Below are positions 12,123-23,414 of a DNA stretch of 64,000 nucleotides, one piece after another. The notes under the pieces are model-generated. The model did not search any database. It saw only the letters and a list, made by a program, of their open reading frames with translations, and was not told the DNA's origin. Made by a program: the position numbers and the translations under genes. Each line of letters begins with the position of its first letter. Position 1 is the stretch's first letter. Source of the stretch: Bos javanicus (Eukaryota; Chordata; Mammalia; Artiodactyla; Bovidae); the NCBI RefSeq assembly GCF_032452875.1, contig NC_083878.1, positions 40,129,878 to 40,193,877 of the forward strand, read 5' to 3'.

Positions 12123-13741
12123 CCACTGTTATTTCTCCTCCTTGATTCTTGATTATATTTATCAGGGCCTTCTCTGTTTTTAGTGAGGCTAGCTAACAGT
12201 TTGTCAATTTTTTTATCTTTTCAAAGAACCAGCTCTTGGTTTCACTGATGTTTTCTATTATCTTTTTATTTTTTATTTATTTATGCTCTGATCTTTATTA
12301 TTTCCTTGTTCTACTAACTTTGTGCTTAATTTGTTCTTATTTTTTTCCTGTTACTTTAGGTGTAAGGTTAGATTATTTGAGAGTTTTCTCATTTCTTGAA
12401 GTAGGTCTTTATTCCTATGAACATCCCTTAGTTCTGTATTTTCTATATCTCATACATTTTGTTATGTTGTATTCTCATGTTCATTTATTTCAGATAATTT
12501 TTTATTGCTCTGATTTCTTCAATGACTCTGTAGCTGTTCAGCAGAATACTGTTCAGTCTCAACATATTTGTAATTTTTTTTTCAGTTTTATTCTTGTAGT
12601 TGATTTCTAGTTTCATACCATTTTGACCAGAAAATAGGTTTAATATGATTGAAGTCTTCTTAAAATTTTTAAGACTTGTGTCCAAACCTATGTTCTACCC
12701 TTGAGACAGTTCTATGTGCATTTGAGAAGAATGTGTATTCTGCATTTAGATGGAATGTCCTGTACAAAATTATCAAATCCATCTGGTCTGTTTCATTTAA
12801 GACCACGATTTCTTTGTTGATGTTTTGGTTGGATGATACATCCACTGATGTAAGTGGGCTATTAAAATTCCTTACTGTTATTGTGCTACAGTCAATTTCT
12901 CCCTTTAGGTATTCTAATAGTTATTTTATGTATTACCATGTTCTTATATAGTTGCATATATGTTAACCAATGTTACATCTTCTTAATGAATTGACCCCTT
13001 TATATACTGTCCATTTTGACTTGTTATCTTTTTTGGCTTGAAGTATATTTTGCCTGACATTAGGTATTCTTGGAATATCACCTTCCATCCCTTCCATCCC
13101 TTTTAGACTATATTTGTCTTCAGAGATGATGTGTGTCTTTTAGAGGTAACATAGTTGGGTCTTGTTTTTCAATCCATCCAGCACACACTCTATCTTTTGA
13201 CTGATGAACTTAATCCATTTACATTTAGCGAGATTATTGATTGATGAAAACTTATTATAGCTATTCTGTATTTTATTTTCTGATTTCTCTATAGCTCCAA
13301 TATATCTTTTTCCTTATATTTCTGTCTGCCATTTTAGTCTGGTGGTTTTCTCTGATGTTTTTCTCAGTTTCCTCTTTCATTATGGTTCATGCCTCTGAGC
13401 TATGTTTATGTTTCGTAGTTATCTTTAGGTCTGAATAAAAATCTCAGATAAAATAGTTCCTTTTCTGTTGGTAGTATATCTTCATTTACCAAATGAGTTC
13501 CATTCTTTCCTTTTCTCCTTTTATGTAATTATTGTTTCAAATTATTTCTTTTTATGTTCTGAGTTTTATAAAAAACTGAAATTTCTATAGTTAATTCTCC
13601 TGCTTTCTTTTTTCTCTTTCTTTAACCTTTATGGTATAATAAAGTATTGAAAACTCATTCTGACAAAGAGTTACAATTTTCATTCAAAATTCAGTGTAGC
13701 TTTTGCCTTTCTTTTTTTCCTAGTAAAAGAGCTCCTTTCAA
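12123..13741 (-). mobile_element. Old L1, segment 2: ORF2 endonuclease and linker
   Basis: The minus strand reads as L1 ORF2 upstream of the RT. The linker motif ISETKSWFFEKI is near 12240. The 66-codon frame 12485-12685 (LFSGQNGMKLEINYKN) is the C-terminal end of the APE endonuclease. The sequence up to about 13300 holds the rest of the decayed endonuclease. Order and spacing fit a single element with the neighbouring segments. Confidence 0.8.
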
Positions 13742-13748
13742 CATTTCT

Positions 13749-14006
13749 CAGCTAGTAAACTAATACAATATTGTAAAGTTTAAAAATAAAATAAAATTAA
13801 AAAAAAAAAAAAAAAGAATCTGCCTGCAATGCAGGAGACCCGGATTCAGTTCCTGGGTTGGGAAGATACCCTGGGGAAGGAAATGGCAACCCACTCCAGT
13901 ATTCTTGCCTGGAGAATCCCATGGACAAAGGAGCCTGGCAGGCTATAGTTCATGGGGTTGCAAAGAATCAGACATGACTTAGCAACTAAACCCCCACCAC
14001 CACCAC
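13749..14006 (+). mobile_element. Chimeric retroposon: L1-BT 3' end fused to Bov-tA
   Basis: About 50 bases typical of a bovine L1 3' terminus (ACTAATACAATATTGTAAAG) and a poly(A) run to 13815 are joined directly to a Bov-tA SINE that lacks its first bases (starting AGAATCTGCCTGCAATGC). The whole unit is flanked by CATTTCT at 13742-13748 and 14007-14013, so both parts appear to have entered together. The SINE tail is a CCACCACCACC stretch. The host is the old minus-strand L1. Confidence 0.75.
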
Positions 14007-14013
14007 CATTTCT

Positions 14014-14960
14014 TATAAGGCAGGTGTAGTGTTTATGAACTCCTTCAGATTTTGCTTATTTGGTAAAGTATTTCTCCATCATATCTGAATGATAACGTTG
14101 CTGGATAGAGTATTCTTGGGTGACAGTTTGTATATTTCAGTATTTTGAAAATGCTATTCTACTTCCTCCTGCTATGTAGGGTTCCTGCTGAGATATCTAT
14201 TTATAGCCTAATGGAGATTCCTTTGTAGGTCACCATCCTTTTTCCCCTGGCTGTCTTTAAAATTTTTTCTTTGTTTTAGGATTGTGTCTTGGAGAAGGTC
14301 TTTTTACATTGAAGTAATTAGGTGTTCTCTTAGCTTCACAGACTTATATACTCAGTTTCTTCTCCAAGATTGGGAAGTTCTCAGCTGTTATTTCTTTGGA
14401 TAAACTCTCTCCTTCCTTCTCCCTCTCTTTTTTTTCTGGAATACCCATTAACTTAATATTGCCCTTTCTAAAAGAATCAAGTAGCTCTCATACAACGTCC
14501 TCATTTTTAAGTATCTTATTTATTTTCCCCTTCTATTTGTATCATTTCTAGATTTTCATCTTCAAGCTCGCTAATCCTCTGTTCTCTATGGTCGGCTCGA
14601 TTTCCAATACTGTCTAATGCATTCTTCATCTTGTTTACTAAATTCTTCAGCTCCAGAATTTCTGTTTGCTTTTCTTCAGAGTTTCAATCTCTTTATTTAA
14701 ATACTTCTTCTCTTCATTAATTTTATTTCTGAGCTCACTGAACTGCCTTTCTAAGTTTCCTTGTAGCTCACTGAATTCTGTCAGTTATATAGCAGTATTC
14801 TATGACTTCAGGCTTGATTTCTGAAGAACTGTCATTTTCTTTAGGTGGAATAGTGTTTCTGTGGTTCTTTACAGTACTTGGAATAATTGTTCTACTATTG
14901 CCTTTGAAGTTAATGACCAGGTTAGAAGTTACCCTTTCATCTGCTTTCCTGGAGGTGGTA
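14014..14960 (-). mobile_element. Old L1, segment 3: ORF1 and 5' side
   Basis: The minus strand carries decayed L1 ORF1. A coiled-coil-like stretch with NKMKNALDSIGNRADHREQ is near 14565-14640, the RRM start (AENFPILEKK) near 14360-14395, then a basic segment and the C-terminal domain (SAGTLHSRRK-like) near 14110-14240. ORF1 upstream of ORF2 on the same strand shows this was once a near full-length element. Beyond about 14780 I infer 5' UTR. Confidence 0.7.
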
Positions 14961-15520
14961 ATATAACACAAACTTTTTGTTTCTCTTACCTGAGTTGCCT
15001 GTGGTTACATTTGAGAGTTGGCATTTCTCAGTTTCTACCATCTCTGTAAACGTATGGTTCCAAGTCTTTATTATCTCTCCTTGTGCCTCTGGTGGCCTTG
15101 CTGCCTTGCTTCCGCCAGAGCCACTGTCATCACTGAAATAGTGGGCTCTTCCCTCGTACCTGGGATCCCCTGAGTCCCAGGCTTTATTGCCTTGAGGGAA
15201 GAGGAAGGACAGGGTAGCGAGGTAGGGCCCCAGGCCCATCTGCCACCACTGCCTGTCACCTGTGGTCATGGACGCTGCTGCACTTGGGACACCAGAGCCG
15301 TGATAGGCCCTCCTCTCTGCTACTGGGTTCTCTGAAGCTGTGGGCTCAGCTGTTGTGGTCTCAGGGCCAGGGTTACAGGTACTGACTTTTCTATTCTCTC
15401 AGTTCTGCTTCCTCTATGTGTTCCAGTTAGCCCACCTTTAGATGCACTGATGTAATAGGAGGGAAAGGGAAAGGCCACAACTTTTGAAAGAATGACATAA
15501 CCCAAGGACACAACATAAAC
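14961..15520. other. GC-richer block, possible L1 5' UTR
   Basis: This is the GC-richest part of the first half of the window, and it lies on the 5' side of the old L1, where a promoter-bearing 5' UTR would be expected. The open frames here (110 aa minus, 62 and 63 aa minus) show no family resemblance. Assignment is by position only. Confidence 0.35.
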
Positions 15521-15703
15521 TGATTAGAATCAAATTGACCAAGATGGCAGACAAGACTAGACCTTGATCTTCAATCAGCAAATGAAATGACACACCCAGA
15601 GGTGCCATGACAATTCCAAGGCACTGTTAAAAGATCAAGGAGTGGGTGAGGGCCAAATCCTGGAAATCTCCACCCCTTCCCCAAAATAAGGGAAGCTTAT
15701 TTT

Positions 15704-15995
15704 TTTTATAAGCTGGGTAACTTCATATGCTAATGAGTGGGACACGGGTTTTTGTAGCATATGATCGTGGAGTAGAAGGATGTGTGCTCATCTTCTCCTG
15801 TGAGTACTCCAAAAATACAACTCACTGCTGAACAACCATCAGCTGGAGAATGTTGGCAAAGGAGAAACCCCAGCAAGACAGTAGGAGGGGTCAAATCACG
15901 TTTAGAATCAAACCCCTTACCCACCAGAGATGCTCAGAGAGCTCAAACAAATCATGTCCCTCTCATTAGCATATGAAATTACCCAGCTTATAAAA
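15704..15995. repeat. Inverted repeat with 34-bp arms inside the LTR
   Basis: Positions 15704-15737 and 15962-15995 are reverse complements over 34 bases with one mismatch, and weaker pairing continues inward for about ten more bases. The spacer is 224 bp. Each arm ends outward in TATAAAA, so TATA boxes face away from each other on opposite strands. Confidence 0.9.
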
Positions 15996-16191
15996 ATTAA
16001 CCACACCAAATCCCGTGGCTGCATTTGCCCTCTGCAATGGCCCACACTCTGTCTGTGGAGTGTGCTTCTCTCTGAATCTGAATAAATCCACTTCTTACCT
16101 GTCACTTTGTCTCTCACTGAATTCTTCCTGCGATGAGACATCAAGAACCCAAGCTTCATTAGGTCCTGAAACCAGGTACTGTGGGTTTAAA

Positions 16192-16284
16192 TGGGTTTGA
16201 GCCCCAGCCACGTGGGTTCAAGTCCCAAGCAGGGTTTTGACTAGGTTTGAGTCCCAGCCACATAGGTTCAAGTTCCAATCAGTG
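16192..16284 (+). repeat. Tandem duplication of a 40-base unit after the LTR U5
   Basis: Positions 16192-16231 and 16245-16284 are near copies, each with GTTTGAG, CCCAGCCAC and GGTTCAAG motifs. The GGTTCAAGTCCC string resembles a tRNA B box, but no complete tRNA fold is evident. Confidence 0.75.
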
Positions 16285-16499
16285 GTAAAGAGTTTCACTA
16301 ATGTGTGGAATTCTCAAGCATCCTGTTTCAGGCAGGTTGCCTCTGTCAAATTATATATATTTTACTAGCTGTAGATTGAAGGAGATAAAGAAAGGTAGAT
16401 TTTCACTCTGCCATTTTGTTGATGTCACTCAACCAATCATTTCTTAATGAACTCCATGTAAGACAAATTACTTTCAAATCTCAAAATCCATCAATGCTT

Positions 16500-17530
16500 G
16501 CACAGTTATTCAAAAATTAATTCATTCATCCAACAAGTATTTATCTAGCCTATACTCTATGTCCTGCCTTATTTTAGGAAATGGAAATAACACAAAATGT
16601 CTGGCTTTATTATGCTTTCATTCCAGTGGAAGAATATAATTTATTAAGACAAACAACATAAACTTGACAATTAAGTACAACAGAGTATCAAAGAGAAACC
16701 AGCAGAAAATAAAGTGAGAAGACAGAGAGCAGATTGACTTAGATAATGTGGTCAGAGAAGGCCTTTCTGAAGCGATCCTTTTAAGAAGAATCTTGAATAA
16801 AGAAAAGAAGCAAGCTTACAGATCTTTGGTGGAAAAGCATTCAGAGCAGAATAGCCAGCAAGTGCAAAGAGCCTGAGATGGGAAGAGTCATTTGATGTGT
16901 CCAAGAAAGAGAAAAGAAGCTTATTTAACTAGGATGGGAGGAGTAGTCAGAAGCCAAATAATAAAGTCTTTGTAGGCCTTACATGGATTAGTTCAGGGAA
17001 GTGATGGAATTTTTATTATGTTTTAAAAGGATTACTTTTTTCTCCTAAGGAAAAGACAGCAAGGAGACAGGGAAACCTTTAGCTGTAAGGGACCAAACAT
17101 CACAGCCATCCAGGAGGCAGGTGATGGTGTTTTAGTTTCAGATGTTTCAGTGAAGGGTATGATGAAGACTTAGATTTTTTATATATTTTGAAGAATAATG
17201 TTTGCTGATTATGATAGAGAAAATGAAATTAAGAATGACTTAAATATTTTGCATTTATAATTGAGCAAAAATTTTTAAGGTGGATAATGCTGGCCAGGTA
17301 AAAGGAAGAAAATAAAGATTTTGATGTTGAATATAGTAAGTCTATGGAGAAGAAATGGCAACCCACTCCAGTATTCTTGCCTGGAGCATCCCATGGACGG
17401 AGGAGCCTGGTAGGCTACAGTCCACTGGGTCGCAAAGAGTCGGACACGACTGAGTGACTTCACTTTCACTTTCATAGTAAGTCTAAGATACTTGTTAGCT
17501 ATCCAACACAAAGATGTGAAGTACCACTTC
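16500..17530 (-). mobile_element. L2 LINE remnant, split by a SINE
   Basis: The plus strand begins with the reverse complement of an L2 3' end (ATTCATTCATCCAACAAGTATTTA), continues through the CAGAGAAGGCCTTTCTGA and GCAAGTGCAAAGAGCCTGAG landmarks, and resumes after the SINE near 17486 (CTTGTTAGCTATCCAACA). Mammal-wide and strongly diverged. The first half is more secure than the second. Confidence 0.6.
17344..17473 (+). mobile_element. Bov-A type SINE monomer with target-site duplication
   Basis: It runs from the GGAGAAGAAATGGCAACCC motif to the ACTTCACTTTCACTTTC tail with no tRNA-derived head. ATAGTAAGTCT flanks both sides (17333-17343 and 17474-17484). It interrupts the L2 remnant. Confidence 0.93.
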
Positions 17531-18655
17531 TATATTCAAATCAGGAATTTAGGAAAGATAGCAAAGCAAATGATCTCCAGTCTATAAATGAGGCCTATTG
17601 TCCCCCTTTTAACTTGATATTATAGAAAATTTTCTAAGGAGACTTGCACTCATTCTCCTTACCATTAAATATGTCAGGCTCCTGAAGGCATGTTCCTCCA
17701 GAGTCAAACTTGATTCCATTACTGCTCTCCAAAGATCATTCGAGTATATTTCTGATTGTTGTAAAGATAGTGGTGGGCAGGCCCAAACCTTTGGAAAATC
17801 TTGCATCTACCAAGAAGGAAAACCATTTAACATGGACAAAGCTATATTTTGGATGCCTTTCCAAAAGAAACCTGAGAACAGATGAAACAGTTTTTTCCAA
17901 AGACATGTATTTGTTTTTCTAAATGTGAACGAATAAAATAGTCACTTTGGGCTATTTAAATTTAAATTAATTTAAATTTAAAACTTAGAAGTCAATTTCT
18001 GATTTGTACCAGTCACATTTCAAGGACTCACACTGATGGTGATTACCATTATGGACAGTGCAAAAATAGAACATTTCTATCATCACAAAAATGTATTACA
18101 AACTAATGGTATGGCTATTTTAGCTTTTGTCTTTGAGTATCAATTTACATGTTATTGAATTACTCAAATCATATGCTGTTTAGTTTTTTGCTTGCTTCAG
18201 TCCTATTCTATTCAGTATTAGTTCTGTCAATTTTGTGTATAAAGGTCTTTTCTGGGAGAATGTTCCAAAGCCAGGCCAGAATTCTTTGTAAACAGAGGTT
18301 AATCACTCAATCAGTTCTGAAAGGGACTTAAAATTGTGAATTGTTGGTTTATGTGGTAATCATTTCACTGTTCATCCATTTTGCCAAGTCTCTTTCTTTC
18401 ACTTCCTTTAATTAAGCTAAGTCATGTGACATGGTTCAGTCACTGAAATATGAGCAAGTTTGATGTGTGTCCCTTCCAGGAGGAAGGCACAAACTACTTA
18501 GAGCATGATTTAGCATGTTACTTTCCTTCTTTATATCAACTGGCAATGTTTCTGATGCTGAGAGTTCTGTGAGAGTTGGTGGAAGAAACGAAAATGAAAA
18601 GCAGCACAGAGTATGCAGAATGGACTTGAAGACAGACATATAAAATGAGTGAGAA
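17531..18655. other. Unassigned AT-rich DNA
   Basis: No recognised repeat or gene. It contains the 28-bp perfect AT palindrome at 17955-17982. Short frames such as 18436-18717 on the minus strand (93 aa) resemble nothing I know. Confidence 0.5.
17955..17982. repeat. Perfect 28-bp AT-only palindrome
   Basis: A stretch of alternating TTTAAA blocks is exactly its own reverse complement over 28 bases, centred on TTAA. It could extrude as a cruciform or be a replication-slippage product. Confidence 0.95.
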
Positions 18656-18659
18656 ATAA

Positions 18660-19070
18660 CTTTACTGTTTGTATTAGCTTTCATTAGATAAGGCTGCAGG
18701 AACAAGCAACTCCACACTGTAGTGGTTTACAACAGCAAACTCACGTTACGTGATGGCTCTGAGTCAGCCGCACCTCTAAATCATTACTCTATCTGTATTC
18801 TCCATCCCAGGATGTACTCTGTCTTGACCTAATGCTGAGAAGAAAAGAGTAAAATAGAACCACACAATGGCCACTAAAGTGTCTGAATGTGGTATACATC
18901 ACACCCATTCAAATTCCACTGGACAAAAAATAAGACAAATGGCCTAGGCTCACATCAACAGGTTAGGGATGTACATTATCCCACCAGGAAACACTCATGT
19001 TTCATGGGAATCAACAGGAATGCCATGATCATGTGACCTGAAGAAGAGAAAAATCATTGGAAATAATATG
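18660..19070 (+). mobile_element. Ancient interspersed repeat, family uncertain
   Basis: The opening (TTAGCTTTCATTAGATAAGGCTGCAGGAACAAG cut short here to its sense: a GGCTGCAGGAACAAG core followed by GTAGTGGTTTACAACAGC) resembles a common mammal-wide element. I cannot assign it to a named family with confidence. Confidence 0.35.
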
Positions 19071-19087
19071 ATCTATCACATTACTTA

Positions 19088-19195
19088 ATTGTTGTTGTTG
19101 TAAGTTGTGTCTGATTCTTTGCAACCCCATGGACTGCAGCACCTCCCTGTCCCTGACCATCTCCCAGAGTTGGCCCAAGTTCATGCCCACATTAT
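19088..19195 (-). mobile_element. BovB LINE 3' remnant, copy 5
   Basis: About 100 bases of decayed BovB 3' end on the minus strand (GTGTCTGATTCTTTGCAACC through CATCTCCCAGAGTTGG). The start is a TTGTTGTTG run in place of the usual TTCAG tail, and the CATCACC block is altered, suggesting an older copy. Confidence 0.7.
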
Positions 19196-19199
19196 TTGA

Positions 19200-22100
19200 A
19201 GCTACTGACTTTGTTTCTTCAACATAACATAGTTCATCCTATCGAATGCAATTCATTTTAAAAACTTAAATAGAAGGCATCTATTAATTAAAAGCTATTT
19301 GCCAATTTATCTACTTATTATCTTACAAAGTTACATGCCAAAGAATTTTAAATGCCTGCCTTTAACAGGTTAACAGCAAGCATACATTTACATCAAGCTG
19401 AATTCAACTTTATTTCCAAGAGATCAAAAATGATTATATATTAAGACATCTCTGGAATACTCCAGTAAACATTATTTAGCACAAAACAGGGTGCCTGGGA
19501 TTATGAATGATGTTTGTTGGATGAATAAATGTAAATGAAATTAGCCCTATATAACTTATCACTAATATATGAGATCCCAGTTTGAAGAGGAATGCATCAT
19601 CTCATTATTAAGAATGCTTTAAACCCATTTATCTTCCTCTCTATCTAATGAAGACCTAGGTTAATTGCCAGTCTGTCAAAAGTGATAATCCGGAAAGTAT
19701 TACAGAAAAATGACTAGTAGAGCTATGAACCATCCTAAGAAATCTTATGACAGAAAGAAATTAACTCATACCATTTATACTCTGCAGGCAATAAGAAGTT
19801 CAGAAATAATTAATTGGCTAAAATAAAGTCTTCAGGCTTGCCTAATAATATAGGAATCTATAGAATTCATAAAAATGGTTCTTTAATGATTCACATTCCT
19901 GCTGTACTCAATCTCCAATCCCCATTTCCAAATTTGGTCTGTGCAGTACCAGAAACACTCTTTAATTTAGAATATAAGTACTGAATGCTTCCTGTATATC
20001 AGGCACTGAAAATAATTTAGAGATTATAACACCATCACCCTGCCCTTATGGAACTTCCAAGTAAGACTTTCAGAATATTCTGTTTCATTTTTATTTTTGA
20101 AGCAAAACTATTTCATATACTTTTAAGAATAAAATATTGTTCTAATTAATCTACAAAAAAATGGACATAAGAATGATTTTCAAATAAATTTGAAATGTGT
20201 TGAATTCAGGATACCTTTCTAACATCTTGAATAGTATAGAGTTTGAGGCCAAACTGCACCCCTATGGATTTTATATTTTCAAGGTCAAGATGCCATTTCA
20301 ACTACTAAGAATATGTGAGCTCCTCCTCTACATATCCACAATAAAAAAATAGTAAAGCTTAACTACTAGCTCAAAAACATGAGGCAGCATGAATAAAAAC
20401 TATTACTTAAATTTCAAAGAGGCTAATATATCAATAAGATCAGCAAAGTGAAGCAGGGTGACTACAATTTCCTTCAAATCTATTAAACTGTTTAAAGTGT
20501 AGAGAATTAGGGACTTACTGACGACTTATTGATGATTAATGATTTAACTGATTTAAGTATGAATTATTAAATATTAAAAACCAATCCACAAATACTATCA
20601 AGGCTTAGCCTACTTATGTTAACCCAATCACACACAAATTCTAACCACTGACATATATTTAAAACCTCATTTATCAGTGGCCATTTTGTCTGGATTTATA
20701 GTTCACAGGAACTATTTGCTTTCTAAAACTGTCTTAAAATCTCCACTATCAAATTTTTTGCAAACTATAACATACATTAAAATACAGCAAACATTTTGGT
20801 AAACATGTCTAGGAACCTTGACATGTTAACACATAATTGGAGAATTCAGAGTTGGGACAATGAAGGACACATTGTACCTGCTCACAAGACAGATGTTGTG
20901 CTTCATCCAAAATGAATCCAACTAACACAACATTATAAAGCAATTATACTCCAATTAAGAAATAAATAAAATAAGGCAAATGCACCCACACACTGTTCCT
21001 GGGTGTTCAAAATCGTCACATTCACTAAGAGGTGGAACAACAGCATTGTATAATAGAAAGAGTATTTCAAGATCTGGATTTCTCTTCTAGTAATATTAGA
21101 AATGTCCTCATGAGTCACAGTTGGTCAATTTCTAAAATAGGGATAAATAAGGTCAAATATGAATAATGAATTTACCTTCACAGTGACTGTGAAGGACATA
21201 CAGGTGGAGACACAGATAAAAATCTAGATATAGACCCATGTACGTATACAGTGAAATTCTCATTATCATAAAAACAGATATATTTGAGGGCCGTGTTGTA
21301 CTGTAAGGAACTTAATAGGCTGAGAAAGCATATGACATATACATAGGAACACTAATTTTGAACCCAAAGCAATTATCTACTTGGTCAGAAAATCACTTCA
21401 AAATGAGTTTCCATTTGGCAGGTTATGGATATTTAATATATAGAGAGTGCTTGAGTTGAATAAAAAACACTTTCAGGAGTTGCTTTGAGGAGTTCCATTC
21501 TCTCTGAATTAAACTCTGAGTGAAACATGTGATTCTTTCTGCTGGATGAACTTCACCTCAAAGACGGCAAAACTTCTGTGAAATGCAGCATAATTTTAGC
21601 CTACTTATTTCACAGATTACAGGAAACCATCTGGACATTCTTTTTCCTGGAAATTCTTAAAAATTGGGTCCTCATAAGATGAGAGTCCTTTGTCGGTGCA
21701 CAAATCAGAAGAATGAGGATGAAAGTGCCTTTAATGATGGTCCTGCTTTTGGTCCTCATACATCCCATGTATTTCCATGGCTATGGAAACTCTAAGGTAC
21801 ATTAAGGTCCAGATTTGGTACAGTGGTTATCTGTACACTTAGTTATCAATCATTTAAAATAGAAGATGAACAGATCAATGTCCTTCTGTACATTTGGAGA
21901 TGATTAAATATTTTAGCTTTCTGTAAATACATGTGGAGGTAGATAGTAAGAAAAAATGTTATATGACATAATCTTTTCTAACAACCAAGTATGTATGTGT
22001 GTGCATGTGTGTAGAAACCTAAAAAGTAACACTCTACTTACGAAGCATAAATATGTAGTTTAATCAAAGAAAATCTGTGGAACTCAAGTTAAGAAAGGTA

Positions 22101-22380
22101 TTGACTTTGATTTTTAATTCCAAGGTATCCATTATTCAGTTTTGTACTTCTCATTAATTTTTTAAGTGTGAAAATCACTGTCCAAAGTTATTGTAATTCA
22201 TTTTCTCAGATGTGAAAGTCATATGAAATCCAATTTAGTAAGGGCTTAAATTAACCAAAATAAGGACATTTATGTTTGGACACTAAGTTTTTAATCTCCT
22301 TTATTTTCACAACTGTCCCCTAATCCTCCCTCCAACATACACATGTCACATGCACACACAAACATGCCTTGGTCTAACTT
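19200..22380. other. Largely unique DNA with faint MIR/L2 traces
   Basis: About 3.2 kb with few recognisable insertions. A reverse-oriented L2 3' trace lies at about 19970-20060 (TGAATGCTTCCTGTATATCAGGCACTG pattern, CCTTATGGAACTTCC) and a weak sense MIR at about 21040-21165. A 21-base inverted repeat sits at 21175-21195. No exon-like frame was found. Confidence 0.5.
21175..21195. repeat. Perfect hairpin, 10-bp arms, 1-base centre
   Basis: CCTTCACAGT and ACTGTGAAGG flank a single G. It lies in otherwise unique DNA at the end of a weak MIR. Confidence 0.9.
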
Positions 22381-22394
22381 TGTATGCTCTTTAT

Positions 22395-22482
22395 ATACAG
22401 CATATATATACAATATATACAGTACACACACACACACACATATAGAGAGAGATAGACAGACAGAGACAGAGAGACAGAGAAA
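22395..22482. repeat. Compound microsatellite (TA, CA, GA, GACA)
   Basis: ATATATACAATATATACAG is followed by an uninterrupted CA run (about 22423-22440), then GAGAGATAGACAGACAGAGACAGAG. Likely length-polymorphic. Confidence 0.9.
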
Positions 22483-22767
22483 TCTCCAAGCTAAACCTAA
22501 GTAAACGAGGTCATAAAGAAAAAATGGGACATTTATGATAAAGTATATCCTCAAAAGATATTTAAGTACAAGGGGGGGAAATAGTAATCTCAGAGTGGAG
22601 ATACCTATGATTAAAAGATCAAAGTTAACATTACCAGTAATGGGAGACTCTATATCTATATATTTAAATCTATATTTATAGCCATATGAGGGGGAATGGT
22701 GAAGCAAATTGGGGAAATGTAGAATTAATTTGCAGAATATAGATGAAGGGTATTGGTAATTTTTAGT
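22483..22767. other. Short unassigned stretch
   Basis: AT-rich, with a run of seven G at 22572-22578. Nothing else recognised. Confidence 0.5.
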
Positions 22768-23383
22768 GTTTTTTAAAATAACACCATTATTGAATTATGA
22801 TTTACCTATCATAAAATTCACCATTTTTAAGTGTACAATTAAGTATGTTTTAGTATTACGTTCTCAGAGTTGTGCAATAATCACCACTTTCTAATTTTAG
22901 AACACTTTCCTCACCCCATTTAGTAGTCACTCCCTACTCTCCCCTGAACTCGACCCCCAACAATCACAAAATCTTTCTGTCAGTTGAATTGTTTAATCTG
23001 GAACTTTAATACAAATAGAGTAATACAATATGTGATCCTTTGTAACTAGCTGCTTTCAACCAGCATAATGTGTTCAAGATTCATCTATGTGCAACATAAA
23101 ATACCTTTATTTTATTGAAGAATGATATCCCATTGCATTGATAAACCCCATTTTATTTATCCACTTTAAGTTGATGAACATTTGGCTTGCTTTTAGCTTT
23201 GTTTGACTTCTGATAATGATGCTGTGAAGACTTATGTGCAAGTTTTTGTGTTGGCATATGTCTCATTCCTCTTCAGTACAGGAGGTGAATCACCAGATCA
23301 CAAGGCAATTCTATGTTTCATATTTTGAGAAACTGCCAAACTGTTTTCTTCACATTCTTGTCACCATTGCTATTATCTGTCTT

Positions 23384-23414
<31 letters not shown>

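Larger units (their letters stand above)
15530..16330 (+). mobile_element. ERV1-like LTR with R/U5 and downstream leader
   Basis: A TATA box TATAAAAA at 15989-15996 and a polyadenylation signal AATAAA at 16081-16086 are spaced as in a retroviral U3-R-U5. The U5 contains CACTTTGTCTCTCACTGAATTC, a run I associate with ruminant gammaretrovirus-like LTRs. The U3 holds a large inverted repeat. No internal viral genes follow, only a short duplicated stretch at 16190-16285. The exact TG...CA ends were not found. Confidence 0.6.

Noticed and set aside
14937..15269. 110-codon minus-strand frame as an exon
   Set aside because: Sits at the 5' side of an old L1; low-complexity glycine/serine text, no splice-site support and no family match.
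16190..16290. tRNA gene from the GGTTCAAGTCCC string
   Set aside because: Only the T-arm-like string is present; no acceptor stem, D-arm or A box at the right spacing.
15530..16330. Complete endogenous retrovirus
   Set aside because: No second LTR and no gag, pol or env frames nearby; only one LTR and a short leader-like piece are visible.
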